DNA of 33,316 nt, taken from the NCBI GenBank assembly GCA_015655415.1, contig JAATFB010000036.1, forward strand, positions 1 to 33,316, in the 5' to 3' direction. Both the position numbers and the translations under genes were made by a program. This DNA is from Actinomycetales bacterium. Its GTDB lineage: Bacteria; Actinomycetota; Actinomycetes; Actinomycetales; Microbacteriaceae. Position 1 is the stretch's first letter, and each line of letters begins with the position of its first letter. Positions 1 through 10,965 of this stretch are shown here, one piece after another. The notes below the pieces were generated by a model, which saw only the letters and a program-made list of their open reading frames with translations, made no database searches and had not been told where the DNA came from.

Positions 1-1299
<1,299 letters not shown>

Positions 1300-1300
1300 C

Positions 1301-2167
1301 ATGCGCGGCATCATCCTGGCCGGCGGATCCGGCACCCGGCTCTGGCCCATCACCAAGGGCATCTCGAAGCAGCTGATGCCCATCTACGACAAGCCGATGA
1401 TCTACTACCCGTTGTCGACGCTGATGATGGCAGGCATCCGGGAGATCCTGATCATCACGACCCCCGAGTACAACGAGCAGTTCAAGGCGCTGCTGGGCGA
1501 CGGATCGGCGCTCGGCATTCGGCTGGAGTACGCCGTGCAGCCTTCTCCGGACGGCCTCGCACAGGCGTTCATCATCGGTGAGGAGTTCATCGGCGACGAC
1601 TCGGTCGCCCTGGTGCTCGGCGACAACATCTTCCACGGCACCGGGCTCGGCACCGCTCTGCAGCATGTGACGGACGATGCCGGCGCCACGATCTTCGCCT
1701 ACCACGTGAGCAACCCGCGGGCCTACGGCGTCGTCGAGTTCGACGAGGACCTGAAGGCGGTCTCGATCGAGGAGAAGCCTCAGCACCCGAAGAGCAGCTA
1801 CGCCGTCCCAGGGCTCTACTTCTACGACAACGACGTGGTGGGGATCGCGAAGACGATCGAGCCGAGCGCGCGTGGCGAGCTGGAGATCTCGACCGTGAAC
1901 GAGCGGTATCTGCGGGCGGGAAAGCTGAACGTGCAGGTGCTCGATCGGGGCACCGCGTGGCTCGACACCGGCACGTTCGAGTCGATGATGCAGGCATCCG
2001 AGTACGTGCGGGTGATCGAGGACCGGCAGGGCACGAAGATCGGCTGCATCGAGGAGATCGCCTGGCGGGCCGGATGGATCGACACGGAGCAGCTCAAGGC
2101 GCTCGCCGGCCCGCTCCTCAAGAGCGGGTACGGGGCCTACCTGATGGCTCTCGTCGACGCGGCGTGA
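1301..2167 (+). CDS. rmlA: Glucose-1-phosphate thymidylyltransferase (RmlA)
   Basis: Transfers dTMP from dTTP to glucose-1-phosphate to give dTDP-glucose, the first and feedback-controlled step of dTDP-rhamnose synthesis. The 288-residue product matches the usual length of about 290. The nucleotide-binding GGSGTR motif is at residues 8-13, [11 protein letters not shown] follows at 23-33, the PSPDGLAQA substrate loop at 81-89, the metal-binding GDN at 107-109, and an EEKP motif in the middle of the protein. It starts one base after rmlC ends, so translation is probably coupled. The rmlC-rmlA order is typical of actinobacterial rhamnose clusters. No truncation or frameshift is seen. Confidence 0.97.
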   Translation: MRGIILAGGSGTRLWPITKGISKQLMPIYDKPMIYYPLSTLMMAGIREILIITTPEYNEQFKALLGDGSALGIRLEYAVQPSPDGLAQAFIIGEEFIGDDSVALVLGDNIFHGTGLGTALQHVTDDAGATIFAYHVSNPRAYGVVEFDEDLKAVSIEEKPQHPKSSYAVPGLYFYDNDVVGIAKTIEPSARGELEISTVNERYLRAGKLNVQVLDRGTAWLDTGTFESMMQASEYVRVIEDRQGTKIGCIEEIAWRAGWIDTEQLKALAGPLLKSGYGAYLMALVDAA

Positions 2168-2221
2168 TCGCTCGCATCCGAGAGCCGGCCGCAGACGGGC
2201 CCGAATACGCGCGGTGATCGA

Positions 2222-2236
2222 AGGGTGCGCGACCCT
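2222..2236 (+). terminator. Possible weak hairpin after rmlA
   Basis: AGGGT and ACCCT form a 5-bp stem around a GCGCG loop, 55 bases after the rmlA stop. There is no T-run, as is common in high-GC actinobacteria, so a terminator role is only a suggestion. The rest of the 194-bp gap shows only a candidate promoter. Confidence 0.3.
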
Positions 2237-2326
2237 CGGGCCGTCGTGGCGTCGCTCCGGGGTGCGCCGATGCCCCTCCGACGTCTGCGATCGCTCGGCG
2301 CTCGCGGGAGCCCATCCGGGGTGCCC

Positions 2327-2332
2327 TAGCAT
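2327..2332 (+). promoter_or_regulatory. Candidate -10 box for the DUF6541 gene
   Basis: TAGCAT fits the TANNNT consensus and lies 29 bases before the ATG at 2362. A GGAAG ribosome-binding site sits between the expected transcription start (about 2339) and the ATG. No convincing -35 is visible. Confidence 0.4.
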
Positions 2333-2361
2333 GTTTCAGTTGCCCTACGAACGGAAGCCGA

Positions 2362-4302
2362 ATGATCTCAGCCTGGTTGGCGGCCATCCCGCCGTTCACG
2401 GTGGCGGTCGTCCTCTTCGTGCTTCCCGGCCTGCTGGTCCGGCTCGCGGGCTGGAACGTCCGCTCGCTCACGCACTACTTCCTGGCGCCGGTGATCTCGC
2501 TCGCGATCGTCGGCACCGCGGCGAACGTGGCACCACTGGTCGGGCTGCGCTGGTCCCTCGTCCCCGTCGCGATCCTGACCCTCGTCGCCGTCGCGGTGGC
2601 GTTCGCGCTTCGACGGTGGGTGGGGGCCGAGCGGCGTGCGATCGTCGTGCCACGTCCCGCCGCACTGGTCGCCGGCATCGGCGGACTGGTCGGCGCGGCG
2701 CTCGTCATGGGCGCCCAGCTCGCCTACGTGTTCGTCGGCCCGTCGAACATCTCGCAGTCGTTCGACAACGTCGCGCACCTCAACTCTGTGAAGCTCGCCC
2801 TCGACACGGGCAACGCCTCGGCGACGACGATCGGGAGCGTCACGGGGTCATCCATCTACCCGGATGGCTGGCACGCCTTCGTCTCGCTCGTGGTGCAGCT
2901 GACCGACGTCAGCGTCCCCGTAGGGGTCAATGCCACCAACCTCGCGATAGGGGCCGTCGTCTGGCCGGCCGCCTGCATCGCACTCGCGTCGGCGTTCTTC
3001 AAGGATCGTCCCGCCGCGCTCGTGTCGGCGGCTGCCCTGTCGACCGGTTTCGCCGCCTATCCGATCGCCATTCTCTGGTGGGGCGTGCTCTACCCCAACT
3101 TCCTCGGGTACGCGGTGGTGCCCGCCGGTGTGGCCGCCGTCGTGCTCCTGCTGCGCTCCGCGGGGGCCCGGGACTGGGTGCGCTCAGGCGTCCTCCTCCT
3201 GGTGGGACTGCTCGGAACGGGGATCGCGCACCCGAACGCGTTTCTCGCCGTCTTCCTCTTCGGCGCGGTGATCGCCATCGACCAGCTGATCCGCCGCGGC
3301 GCACGGCAGCGGTCGCGACGCGGGTGGCTGGTCTCCTCCGCCGCGATCCTCGGAATCGTCCTGCTGGGGGCTGTTCTGCTGTGGATCGTTCGCACGCCGA
3401 CCTCGGCCGCCACCTGGCGCCCTTGGGGTTCGACCTCCCTGGCGGTCGTGCAGGCGCTGACCACCGCCACGAACGGGTATCCGGTCACGGTGCCCATCGT
3501 GCTCCTCCTGGCGGTCGGCGTGGTAGGCGTGATCGTGCGACCGCGACGGCTGGCGATCCTGCTTCCGTTCCTCGTCGCGGCGATCCTCTTCGTGCTGGTC
3601 GCGGGAACGGATGTCGGCAATCCGCTGCGGCGGTTGCTCACCAACCCCTGGTACAGCGACTCGTACCGCATCGCCGCGCTCCTTCCGGCAGCGGCGATCC
3701 CGGTCGCGACGCTGGGCGCCGTGACCGGGATCGACCTCGTCAAGTGGGCGTCGCATCGCGTCGTGGTGCCCAGAGCGGCCACGGTCGCGGTGAGTGTCGT
3801 GGCAGCCGTCGCGCTCTTCGTGCTGGTCGGCGTCGTCGGTCCGAACGTGCGGACTTATGCCGCGAACGCTCGCGCGAGCTATCAGATCACGCCGGGCTCC
3901 TGGCTCCTCAGCCCCGATGAGCTGGAGCTCCTTCGCCGGCTCGACTCCGAGACGCCGGCCGGCGCGGTGATCCTCGGAAGCCCACGCGACGGGGCCTCAC
4001 TGGCGTACGTGCTCGCGGACCGGCAGGTGACGGAGAAGTACGTGTTCGGAACGAAGACCCGCACCCAGTTGATCCTCGACCACCGCCTGCGAGACATCGA
4101 CAAGGATCCGAGCGTGTGCAAGGCGGTCCGCGATGCCGGCGCCACGTACGTGCTCGACTTCGGCTCGTTCCCCGATGTGCAGAACCAGCCGAAGACCGCC
4201 GAGAAGCAGTACGGCGGCCTCGAGAACCTGAAGCCCGGCGCGCATCTCGTGCTCGTCGACTCGGTGGGCGAGGCGAGGCTGTTCCGCATCGAGGGATGCT
4301 GA
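2362..4302 (+). CDS. DUF6541-type polytopic membrane protein, GT-C-like
   Basis: A 646-residue integral membrane protein. The first ~500 residues hold many hydrophobic segments (roughly 8-30, 38-60, 70-85, 102-125, then a long series to about 500). About 140 residues of soluble C-terminus follow, probably outside the membrane. The architecture resembles polyprenyl-phosphate-sugar-dependent (GT-C) glycosyltransferases, and the protein looks like the actinobacterial DUF6541 family, which has no firmly established reaction. The start is set by GGAAG six bases before the ATG. It lies between rmlA and glf, 51 bp before glf, so a role in transferring or modifying sugars of the same cell-wall polymer is inferred. 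The membrane nature is clear; the enzymatic role is not. Confidence 0.8.
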   Translation: MISAWLAAIPPFTVAVVLFVLPGLLVRLAGWNVRSLTHYFLAPVISLAIVGTAANVAPLVGLRWSLVPVAILTLVAVAVAFALRRWVGAERRAIVVPRPAALVAGIGGLVGAALVMGAQLAYVFVGPSNISQSFDNVAHLNSVKLALDTGNASATTIGSVTGSSIYPDGWHAFVSLVVQLTDVSVPVGVNATNLAIGAVVWPAACIALASAFFKDRPAALVSAAALSTGFAAYPIAILWWGVLYPNFLGYAVVPAGVAAVVLLLRSAGARDWVRSGVLLLVGLLGTGIAHPNAFLAVFLFGAVIAIDQLIRRGARQRSRRGWLVSSAAILGIVLLGAVLLWIVRTPTSAATWRPWGSTSLAVVQALTTATNGYPVTVPIVLLLAVGVVGVIVRPRRLAILLPFLVAAILFVLVAGTDVGNPLRRLLTNPWYSDSYRIAALLPAAAIPVATLGAVTGIDLVKWASHRVVVPRAATVAVSVVAAVALFVLVGVVGPNVRTYAANARASYQITPGSWLLSPDELELLRRLDSETPAGAVILGSPRDGASLAYVLADRQVTEKYVFGTKTRTQLILDHRLRDIDKDPSVCKAVRDAGATYVLDFGSFPDVQNQPKTAEKQYGGLENLKPGAHLVLVDSVGEARLFRIEGC

Positions 4303-4338
4303 ACGGTCGTCCGTCCGTCCCGCACGGGAAACCCCTGA

Positions 4339-5508
<1,170 letters not shown>

Positions 5509-5521
5509 GCTCGCGGTGAAC

Positions 5522-6286
5522 TCAGTCGTGCTCCGAGAGCGCCGCGACGGCCTCGTCGATCCGACCGTCGAACGTGACCTGACCGTTTCGCAGCACGACG
5601 CCGCGCTCGCACAGCGATGAGACCATGGGGAGGTCGTGGCTGACCACCACCATGGTCTTGCCCTGCTGGATCAGCTCGCGGATGCGCACCTCGCACTTCG
5701 CCCGGAACGGCGCGTCGCCGACGGCGAGGATCTCGTCGACGAGGAGCACGTCGAGCTCGGTGTGTATGGCCACAGAGAACGCCAGGCGCAGGAACATGCC
5801 GGAGGAGTAGTGCTTGACCTCGGTGTCGATGAACTCGCCGATTTCGGAGAACTCGACGATGTCGTCGAACCTGGCGTCGATCTCCTTGCGCGACATGCCC
5901 AGGATTGCCGCGTTCAGATAGACGTTGTCGCGCCCGGTCAGATCGGGATGGAATCCGGCGCCGACCTCGATGAGACCCGCGACACGGCCTCGGGTCAGGA
6001 TGCGTCCCTTGTCCGGCAGGAGAACGCCCGAGATGAGCTTGAGCAGCGTCGACTTGCCGGACCCGTTGTAGCCGAGCAGAGCGACGGACTCGCCCTCCTG
6101 GATCTCGACCGAGACGTGGGAGAGCGCAGAGAAGGTGGTCGAGAGCGTCTTGTGCCGGATGAAGCCGAGGAACGCCTCCTTGAAGGAGTGCGTGTGCCTC
6201 AGCTTGAAGGTCTTCGTCACGTCGCTGACGACGATGCTGGGCAGCCTGGTGCCCCCGGGATCCCCCGGGGTCGCGGGGCTCGTCAC
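5522..6286 (-). CDS. wzt: Polysaccharide ABC exporter, ATP-binding subunit (Wzt-like)
   Basis: ATPase that drives export of a lipid-linked polysaccharide across the membrane with the Wzm permease. In the 254-residue reading the Walker A GYNGSGKST is at 72-80, the signature YSSGM at 160-164, Walker B LLVDE at 181-185 and the switch histidine H217 in VSHD. The protein ends shortly after the nucleotide-binding domain, so it lacks the C-terminal carbohydrate-binding domain of long Wzt proteins and resembles short exporters such as the mycobacterial galactan one. The GTG at 6286 is chosen: one base after the wzm stop, with AGGA eight bases upstream. A TTG at 6304, overlapping wzm by 17 bases, is the alternative. 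Confidence 0.94.
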   Translation of the reverse strand: MTSPATPGDPGGTRLPSIVVSDVTKTFKLRHTHSFKEAFLGFIRHKTLSTTFSALSHVSVEIQEGESVALLGYNGSGKSTLLKLISGVLLPDKGRILTRGRVAGLIEVGAGFHPDLTGRDNVYLNAAILGMSRKEIDARFDDIVEFSEIGEFIDTEVKHYSSGMFLRLAFSVAIHTELDVLLVDEILAVGDAPFRAKCEVRIRELIQQGKTMVVVSHDLPMVSSLCERGVVLRNGQVTFDGRIDEAVAALSEHD

Positions 6287-6287
6287 G

Positions 6288-7163
6288 TCAGAGGTCCTGG
6301 GCAAAGCGACCCTCGAGCCTTCGGAACGTGAGCTGGCCGACGATCAGCAGCACTATCGAGGTCAGCAGAGCGATCAGGGAGAAGAGGAGCAGGTTCGGCG
6401 GACCGCCCGGCTGCTGCTGACCGTGCAGAGTGGGAGACCAGAACGCGATGTGCATCAGCTCGACCGCCGGGGTTAGCGGGTTCAGCAGGTACACGGTCTG
6501 GGCCCACCGGGGCAGGGCGGATGAGACCGACTGCCAGTGGTACAGCACGGGAGAGGCCCACGTGGCGAAGAGCAGGAAGAGCTCCACGAGATTCTGCGCG
6601 TCCCGGAACGACGTGTTGACGGCGCCGAAGAGCAGGCCGAGGCCCGTGGAGAGCACCGTCACGATGATCACCCCCAGCACGAAGGCGAGCACAGCGACGA
6701 GGCTCGGGACCCAGCCGGTCACCAGGGCGCCGATGAAGAGCACCGCGACCTGGGGCAGGAAATGGACGAACGCGACGAACACCGCCGCCAGCGGGAACAG
6801 CTCCCGCGGCAGATAGATCTTCTGGACCAGCGGGCCGTTGTCCACGATCGAGCGAGTGGCGTTCGTGAAGGCCTCGCCGAACAGGTTGATGACGACCATG
6901 CCAGAGAAGAGATAGACGGGGAAGTTCGGCACGCCCTTGTTGAGGCCGAGGAACACGCCGAGCGCGAAGAAGTAGACGAAGAACTGGGCGGCCGGCTTGA
7001 CATATGACCACGTCCAGCCGAGCACCGAGCCGTGGTACCGCGTCTGGATGCCTTTGCGCACCAGCAGCCGGAGGAGATACCGGTACCGGACGACGTCGAT
7101 GAGTCCGCGGCTGTGCCCGGGCGAGACGAAGCCCTGGGCTCCGGCGTGATAGGTGCTCGTCAC
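6288..7163 (-). CDS. wzm: Polysaccharide ABC exporter, permease subunit (Wzm-like)
   Basis: ABC-2-type permease that partners Wzt to move an undecaprenyl-linked glycan out of the cytoplasm. The 291-residue product has the usual length. An N-terminal amphipathic region with RYRYLLRLLVRKGIQTRYHGSVLG, typical of this family, is followed by about six membrane segments (roughly 55-75, 82-100, 125-150, 155-185, 190-210, 258-280). The start is a GTG at 7163 with AAGGAA about nine bases upstream. It is the first gene of a two-gene minus-strand operon with wzt. The GT4 gene is divergent, across a 305-bp gap. The assignment is secure; the exported polymer is inferred from the neighbours (galactofuranose/rhamnose genes). 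Confidence 0.95.
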   Translation of the reverse strand: MTSTYHAGAQGFVSPGHSRGLIDVVRYRYLLRLLVRKGIQTRYHGSVLGWTWSYVKPAAQFFVYFFALGVFLGLNKGVPNFPVYLFSGMVVINLFGEAFTNATRSIVDNGPLVQKIYLPRELFPLAAVFVAFVHFLPQVAVLFIGALVTGWVPSLVAVLAFVLGVIIVTVLSTGLGLLFGAVNTSFRDAQNLVELFLLFATWASPVLYHWQSVSSALPRWAQTVYLLNPLTPAVELMHIAFWSPTLHGQQQPGGPPNLLLFSLIALLTSIVLLIVGQLTFRRLEGRFAQDL

Positions 7164-7240
7164 GGACTTGGATTCCTTAGGGAACGGCAGAGAATGTGGT
7201 CGGGTGCGCTCGACGGGTTCGGGCCGTCGTGGGCGTCACA

Positions 7241-7246
7241 ATTGTA
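7241..7246 (-). promoter_or_regulatory. Candidate -10 box of the wzm-wzt operon
   Basis: On the minus strand this reads TACAAT, close to the TATAAT consensus, about 78 bases before the wzm GTG. No matching -35 at 16-18 bp is evident. Confidence 0.45.
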
Positions 7247-7400
7247 GATGCTGGAGCAGCGCCCACCCGCATCCGCCCTCGCGCGTGCAACCGTGTCCGA
7301 TGCGAGCCGGTGGCACGACGCCCCGCTCAGTGTTCGTCGCCGGGATCGATCCGTTCCGCTCCTGCCATCGCATCCAGGGCATTCGGAGCGATGGCCCGGA

Positions 7401-7406
7401 TAGGAT
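7401..7406 (+). promoter_or_regulatory. Candidate -10 box of the GT4 gene
   Basis: TAGGAT fits TANNNT and lies 62 bases before the ATG at 7469; a GAGGA ribosome-binding site at 7453-7457 lies in the resulting leader. Confidence 0.4.
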
Positions 7407-7468
7407 GTTCGGGGCCTTCCGCCGGTCATCCAGCACCCGCACGCGAAACTCAGAGGATCACGTCACAC

Positions 7469-9154
7469 ATGCGCATCTTCCGGCTCTTCGACCGACCGGC
7501 GCTGTTCTCCGTGACGGATGATGTGGGACTCGCCTCGCTTGAAGCGCGTCTCAGCCCTCGCCAGCGCGCGCTGCTGGTGGGAGCGCTCAACTTTCACGCG
7601 CTGGATGTTCCGACAGGAGCGCTGAGAGTCCACGTGTATGTCGGGAGGCAGGGCGCACCGGCATCCTTGACCGATGTGACGACGCGGCGCAACCCCAGGC
7701 GCAAGGCGGCGAGGGTCGGAGGACTCACCATGGTCAGCCGGGTCGATGGGCGGACCCATCCCTTCTTCGTGCCGAAGCGCGGTCTGCCCACGAGAGCTGC
7801 GCGGTTCGTTCCCGACGAGGAGACCGGCGAACGACACATCGTGCTCGATGCGGATCCGTCCGGCGACGCCGGGGGACTCCTGCGAACCTATGGTGCGTAC
7901 TGGGGGGCGCGCATGGCCGTGGAGCGCCGCTTCCCGTTCGCGTACGACCGGCTGCGTCACTTCCTCATCCGCGGCCGGGAGGCGGCTCTGTTCACGCGAC
8001 GGCTCCCGCGGACCGATCGCGATCCGCAGGTCCAGCCGATCGAGCCCGTCGACGGTGCGGAGCCGGCCGTTCTCTTCGGGCTGCACTGGCTCGACCTGGG
8101 CGGTGCAGAGCGATGGGCGCTGAGGACGATCGAGGTGGCCCGGCAACACGGTCTTCGGCCGATCGTGATCACGGACGTCGCGTCCTCGCATCCGTGGATC
8201 ACTCGCCCCGAGCTGTCGGAGAGCGTCGTCATTCCCCTCACTCATCCGGTCGGGCAGCCGGATGGCCATGAGCCCGTGCTCGACGCCATCGTGCGCAACT
8301 GGGACGTCCGCGGCGTCTTCGTGCATCACTGCCGCTGGCTGTACGACCGGCTGCCGTGGCTGCGCCGCCGCCTGCCGCGCGTGCCGATCGTCGACTCGCA
8401 GCACATCCTCGAGTACAACGGCGGCGGCTACCCGGCGTTCGGTGTCATCCTGGACGACAAGATCGACGTTCATCACGTGATCTCGCCGCAGCTGCGCGAC
8501 TGGCTCCGTGACGTGCAGGGCGTGGCGGAGCGCAAGATCGAGCTCGCTCCGCTGATCGGGCTCACCGCCGATTCGACGCGGGCGAGCGAGGTGCGGCCGC
8601 GAGTCGACGACGCGGTGTTGCGCGTCGGATTCATCGGCCGGTTCGCCCACCAGAAGCGGCCGTACCTGTTCCTCAAGCTCATCGAGTCGTTGCGCGGGTC
8701 GCTCGGCGTGCCCGTGCAAGCGGTGATTCAAGGCGGTGGGGCTCTCGAGGCGTTCGTGCACCGCGAGATCCACCGGCATGGGCTGAGCGAGGTCGTCACG
8801 TTGCGCGGCGAAGGCGCGCCGGTCGCCGAGACGCTCGCCATGATGGACGTGCTCGTGATCACATCGCAGAACGAGGGACTCGCCCTCACCGCCCTGGAGG
8901 CGATCGCGGCCGGCGTGCCGGTCGTCTCGACGGACGTCGGCTCGCAGCGCACCGTGGTCGCGGCGGACGCACTGGTGCGTCGTGAGCCGCACGAATTCGT
9001 GCCGGCAGCGGGCGCCATCCTCAAGCGCATCGCCGAGTCGGAGGAGTTCCGCGAGCGGCTGTGGATCGAGGAGGCGGGACTCGCCGACGAGTTCTCGCGG
9101 CTCGAGTCGGCGGACGGCTGGCTGGAAAGGACGATGACCGAGTGGAGCAAGTGA
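7469..9154 (+). CDS. GT4-family glycosyltransferase with N-terminal extension
   Basis: Retaining GT-B glycosyltransferase that probably adds a sugar to the lipid-linked glycan on the cytoplasmic face. Of 561 residues, the first ~195 form an extension I do not recognise. The GT4 core starts with VLFGLHWLDLGGAERWAL (201-218), has GFIGRFAHQKRP near 387, and the SQNEGLALTALEA donor-site motif (E-x7-E) near 466. The ATG at 7469 has GAGGA 11 bases upstream and begins MRIFRLFDRP. The frame stays open upstream to 7196, but that part shows no conserved sequence. The stop overlaps the start of the next glycosyltransferase, so they are co-transcribed. Sugar specificity cannot be read from the sequence. 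Confidence 0.88.
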   Translation: MRIFRLFDRPALFSVTDDVGLASLEARLSPRQRALLVGALNFHALDVPTGALRVHVYVGRQGAPASLTDVTTRRNPRRKAARVGGLTMVSRVDGRTHPFFVPKRGLPTRAARFVPDEETGERHIVLDADPSGDAGGLLRTYGAYWGARMAVERRFPFAYDRLRHFLIRGREAALFTRRLPRTDRDPQVQPIEPVDGAEPAVLFGLHWLDLGGAERWALRTIEVARQHGLRPIVITDVASSHPWITRPELSESVVIPLTHPVGQPDGHEPVLDAIVRNWDVRGVFVHHCRWLYDRLPWLRRRLPRVPIVDSQHILEYNGGGYPAFGVILDDKIDVHHVISPQLRDWLRDVQGVAERKIELAPLIGLTADSTRASEVRPRVDDAVLRVGFIGRFAHQKRPYLFLKLIESLRGSLGVPVQAVIQGGGALEAFVHREIHRHGLSEVVTLRGEGAPVAETLAMMDVLVITSQNEGLALTALEAIAAGVPVVSTDVGSQRTVVAADALVRREPHEFVPAAGAILKRIAESEEFRERLWIEEAGLADEFSRLESADGWLERTMTEWSK

Positions 9155-10074
9155 CCGCCGTCGTGGTGGCATTCAACCGGTTGGCGAAGCTGAAGAACGT
9201 CATCGCCTCGATCGAGGGACAGACCCGGCCGCCCGATCGCCTCATCGTGGTCGACAACGCTTCGACGGACGGCACGGGCGAATACCTCGCATCGCTGAAG
9301 ACGCCGCTCGAGCTCGAGGTGCTCTCCCTCGCGGAGAACAGCGGAGGCGCCGGCGGTTTCGCCGCAGGGATGGCCCGTGCGTATGAGCTCGGGGCAGACT
9401 TCGTCTGGGTGATGGACGACGACTGCTATCCGACCGCCGACGCCCTGCGGCTGCTGCTGGAGGGTCAGCGGGATGCCGTCGAGAAGCTGGGTCCGGACGT
9501 GCCGTTCGCGTGCTCCCTCGTGCTCTACGTCGATGGAGGCATCTGCGAGATGAACAATCCGGAGCCGACCTGGGACTGGGCAAGGCTCATCGCCTCCGGC
9601 TCACGCTCGGTGATGGTGCGCAGCTGCTCCTTCGTGTCCGTCCTCTTTCCGCGCTGGGTGCTCGAGCGGCACGGCCTGCCGTACTCCGAGTACTTCATCT
9701 GGTTCGACGACCACGAGTACACACTCCGGGTCACGGGCACCTGCCCAGGCGTCCAGGTGCTCGACAGCACCGTCGTGCACGACATGGGCGACAACAAGGG
9801 CGTGAACTTCGGGCTCATCAACGAGACGAACGCCTGGAAGTTCCGGTACGGGATCCGCAACGAGGCCTCGTTCCGCCTGCATCACCAGAGTCTGCTGTCG
9901 TATCTCATGTTCTTCGCCCGCGTGCAGGTGGTGATGCGCCGCGGAGGGGTCGCACCGAGACTGCGTAGGTCGATGACGCGTGAGTTGATTCGCGGGATCA
10001 GGTTCAACCCGAAGGTAGCCTATCCGGACGGTGCGCGCCCCGAAGGGAGATCAGTCGTCGGCGGGGCGGCTTGA
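9142..10074 (+). CDS. GT2 glycosyltransferase, GlfT1-like (possible galactofuranosyltransferase)
   Basis: Inverting GT-A glycosyltransferase of about 310 residues. Signatures are TAVVVAFNRLAKL at the start, IVVDNASTDGT (35-45), the unusual ENSGGAGGFAAGM block (65-77), a metal-binding triad DDD at 92-94 in VWVMDDD, and a WFDDHEY catalytic-base region. The GGAGGFA block followed by ADxVWxxDDD resembles GlfT1, the mycobacterial enzyme that adds the first galactofuranose residues to the lipid-linked galactan primer. With glf, wzm and wzt next door this is a reasonable but unproven specificity. The GTG at 9142 has GAAAGGA 10 bases upstream; the GTG at 9151 (GTGA overlap with the previous stop) is the alternative. 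Its 3' end overlaps the convergent gene by 24 bases. Confidence 0.85.
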   Translation: MEQVTAVVVAFNRLAKLKNVIASIEGQTRPPDRLIVVDNASTDGTGEYLASLKTPLELEVLSLAENSGGAGGFAAGMARAYELGADFVWVMDDDCYPTADALRLLLEGQRDAVEKLGPDVPFACSLVLYVDGGICEMNNPEPTWDWARLIASGSRSVMVRSCSFVSVLFPRWVLERHGLPYSEYFIWFDDHEYTLRVTGTCPGVQVLDSTVVHDMGDNKGVNFGLINETNAWKFRYGIRNEASFRLHHQSLLSYLMFFARVQVVMRRGGVAPRLRRSMTRELIRGIRFNPKVAYPDGARPEGRSVVGGAA

Positions 10075-10965
10075 GTCTTCGACCGTGGCGACCGTCGGCT
10101 GTGGCCTGTCGGGTATCCGGCCCGAGCGCGACTCATCCTGCGTGATGATCGCGCGGTAGGCGCGCCGACGAATGACTTCGGGGACCAATCGATACGTTCC
10201 GCGCAGCAGCACATTCCTGAGGAACTGTCGCGGCGTCGTGAAGCCGCTGCGCAAGAAGGCGCGCTGCAGCATCCACTCGCTTCGGAGCAGACGGATGCCG
10301 CCTCGGCGCTTGTACGCGCCGGAGGAGATCCGATAGCGCACCAACGGCTCGGGGGAGTTGACCGCCCGCACCCCTGCTGCCAACATGCGCGCGAAGAGCC
10401 AGTAGTCCTCCATCATTCCCATCGGACGGTAGCCGCCGGCCCGCTCGACCGCGCTCTTCGTATAGACGACGGTCGGATGATTGAACGGATCGTGGAATCG
10501 GGCGTACCTTGCGATCTCGTCCGGGTGCGTTGGTGGGATGCGCCGGATGCCAAGCCTCTCGCCCTCTGCGGTCTCCGAGAACTCGTGGAGTCCGCTACCG
10601 ACGAGCTCGAAGCCGCGTGCGATGAGGTCGAGCTGCACCTCGAACCGGTGTGGTTCGGAGACATCGTCTGCGTCCATCCGGGCCACCACGTCATAGCGGC
10701 ATTCGGCGAGACCTGCCGTGAGGGCCTCTGCGAGGCCGCGGTTTTCGGGCAGGATGACGATCCTGAGAGGGACCGGGCTGTTCCGATCCAGCTCTGCGAT
10801 CGCGGAGACCAGCTGGGCGGACACGGGGCCATCCTGTACCAGGACCACCTCACTCGGTTTGACCGTCTGATCCAGGACCGAGCTGCGGTAGGCGCGCAAC
10901 AGGAACCCGGCATCGTCCCCGTGATAGACGGGCATCAACAGGGAGAACGGGGGACGGTGATTCAT
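10051..10965 (-). CDS. GT2 glycosyltransferase (AmsE-like)
   Basis: Cytoplasmic GT-A glycosyltransferase, 304 residues. It begins with FSLLMPVYHGDDAGFLLRAY, has the nucleotide-sugar region VLVQDG (41-46), the metal-binding DADD at 98-101 in ARMDADDVSEPHRF, and a DPFNHPTVVY motif near 165 followed by GGYRPMGMMEDYWLF. This pattern is typical of AmsE/WcaA-like enzymes that add galactose or similar sugars to exopolysaccharide units. Its ATG shares an ATGA overlap with the stop of the upstream minus-strand glycosyltransferase, so translation is coupled. The 3' end overlaps the convergent GlfT1-like gene. Donor and acceptor are unknown. Confidence 0.86.
   Translation of the reverse strand: MNHRPPFSLLMPVYHGDDAGFLLRAYRSSVLDQTVKPSEVVLVQDGPVSAQLVSAIAELDRNSPVPLRIVILPENRGLAEALTAGLAECRYDVVARMDADDVSEPHRFEVQLDLIARGFELVGSGLHEFSETAEGERLGIRRIPPTHPDEIARYARFHDPFNHPTVVYTKSAVERAGGYRPMGMMEDYWLFARMLAAGVRAVNSPEPLVRYRISSGAYKRRGGIRLLRSEWMLQRAFLRSGFTTPRQFLRNVLLRGTYRLVPEVIRRRAYRAIITQDESRSGRIPDRPQPTVATVEDSSRPADD

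Larger units (their letters stand above)
7164..7468. other. 305-bp divergent intergenic region wzm / GT4
   Basis: No gene is supported here; frames running through it are poor in conserved motifs and rich in Arg. It contains a candidate -10 on each strand (listed separately) and ribosome-binding sites near each gene. A stretch at about 7240-7250 is more A/T-rich than its surroundings. Confidence 0.6.

Noticed and set aside
2214-3920. 568-codon plus frame overlapping the DUF6541 gene
   Set aside because: Arg/Gly/Pro-rich, no hydrophobic segments or motifs; the +1 frame with membrane segments is the real gene.
7463-9172. 569-codon minus frame opposite the GT4 gene
   Set aside because: Shadow frame; the plus strand carries recognisable GT4 motifs throughout.
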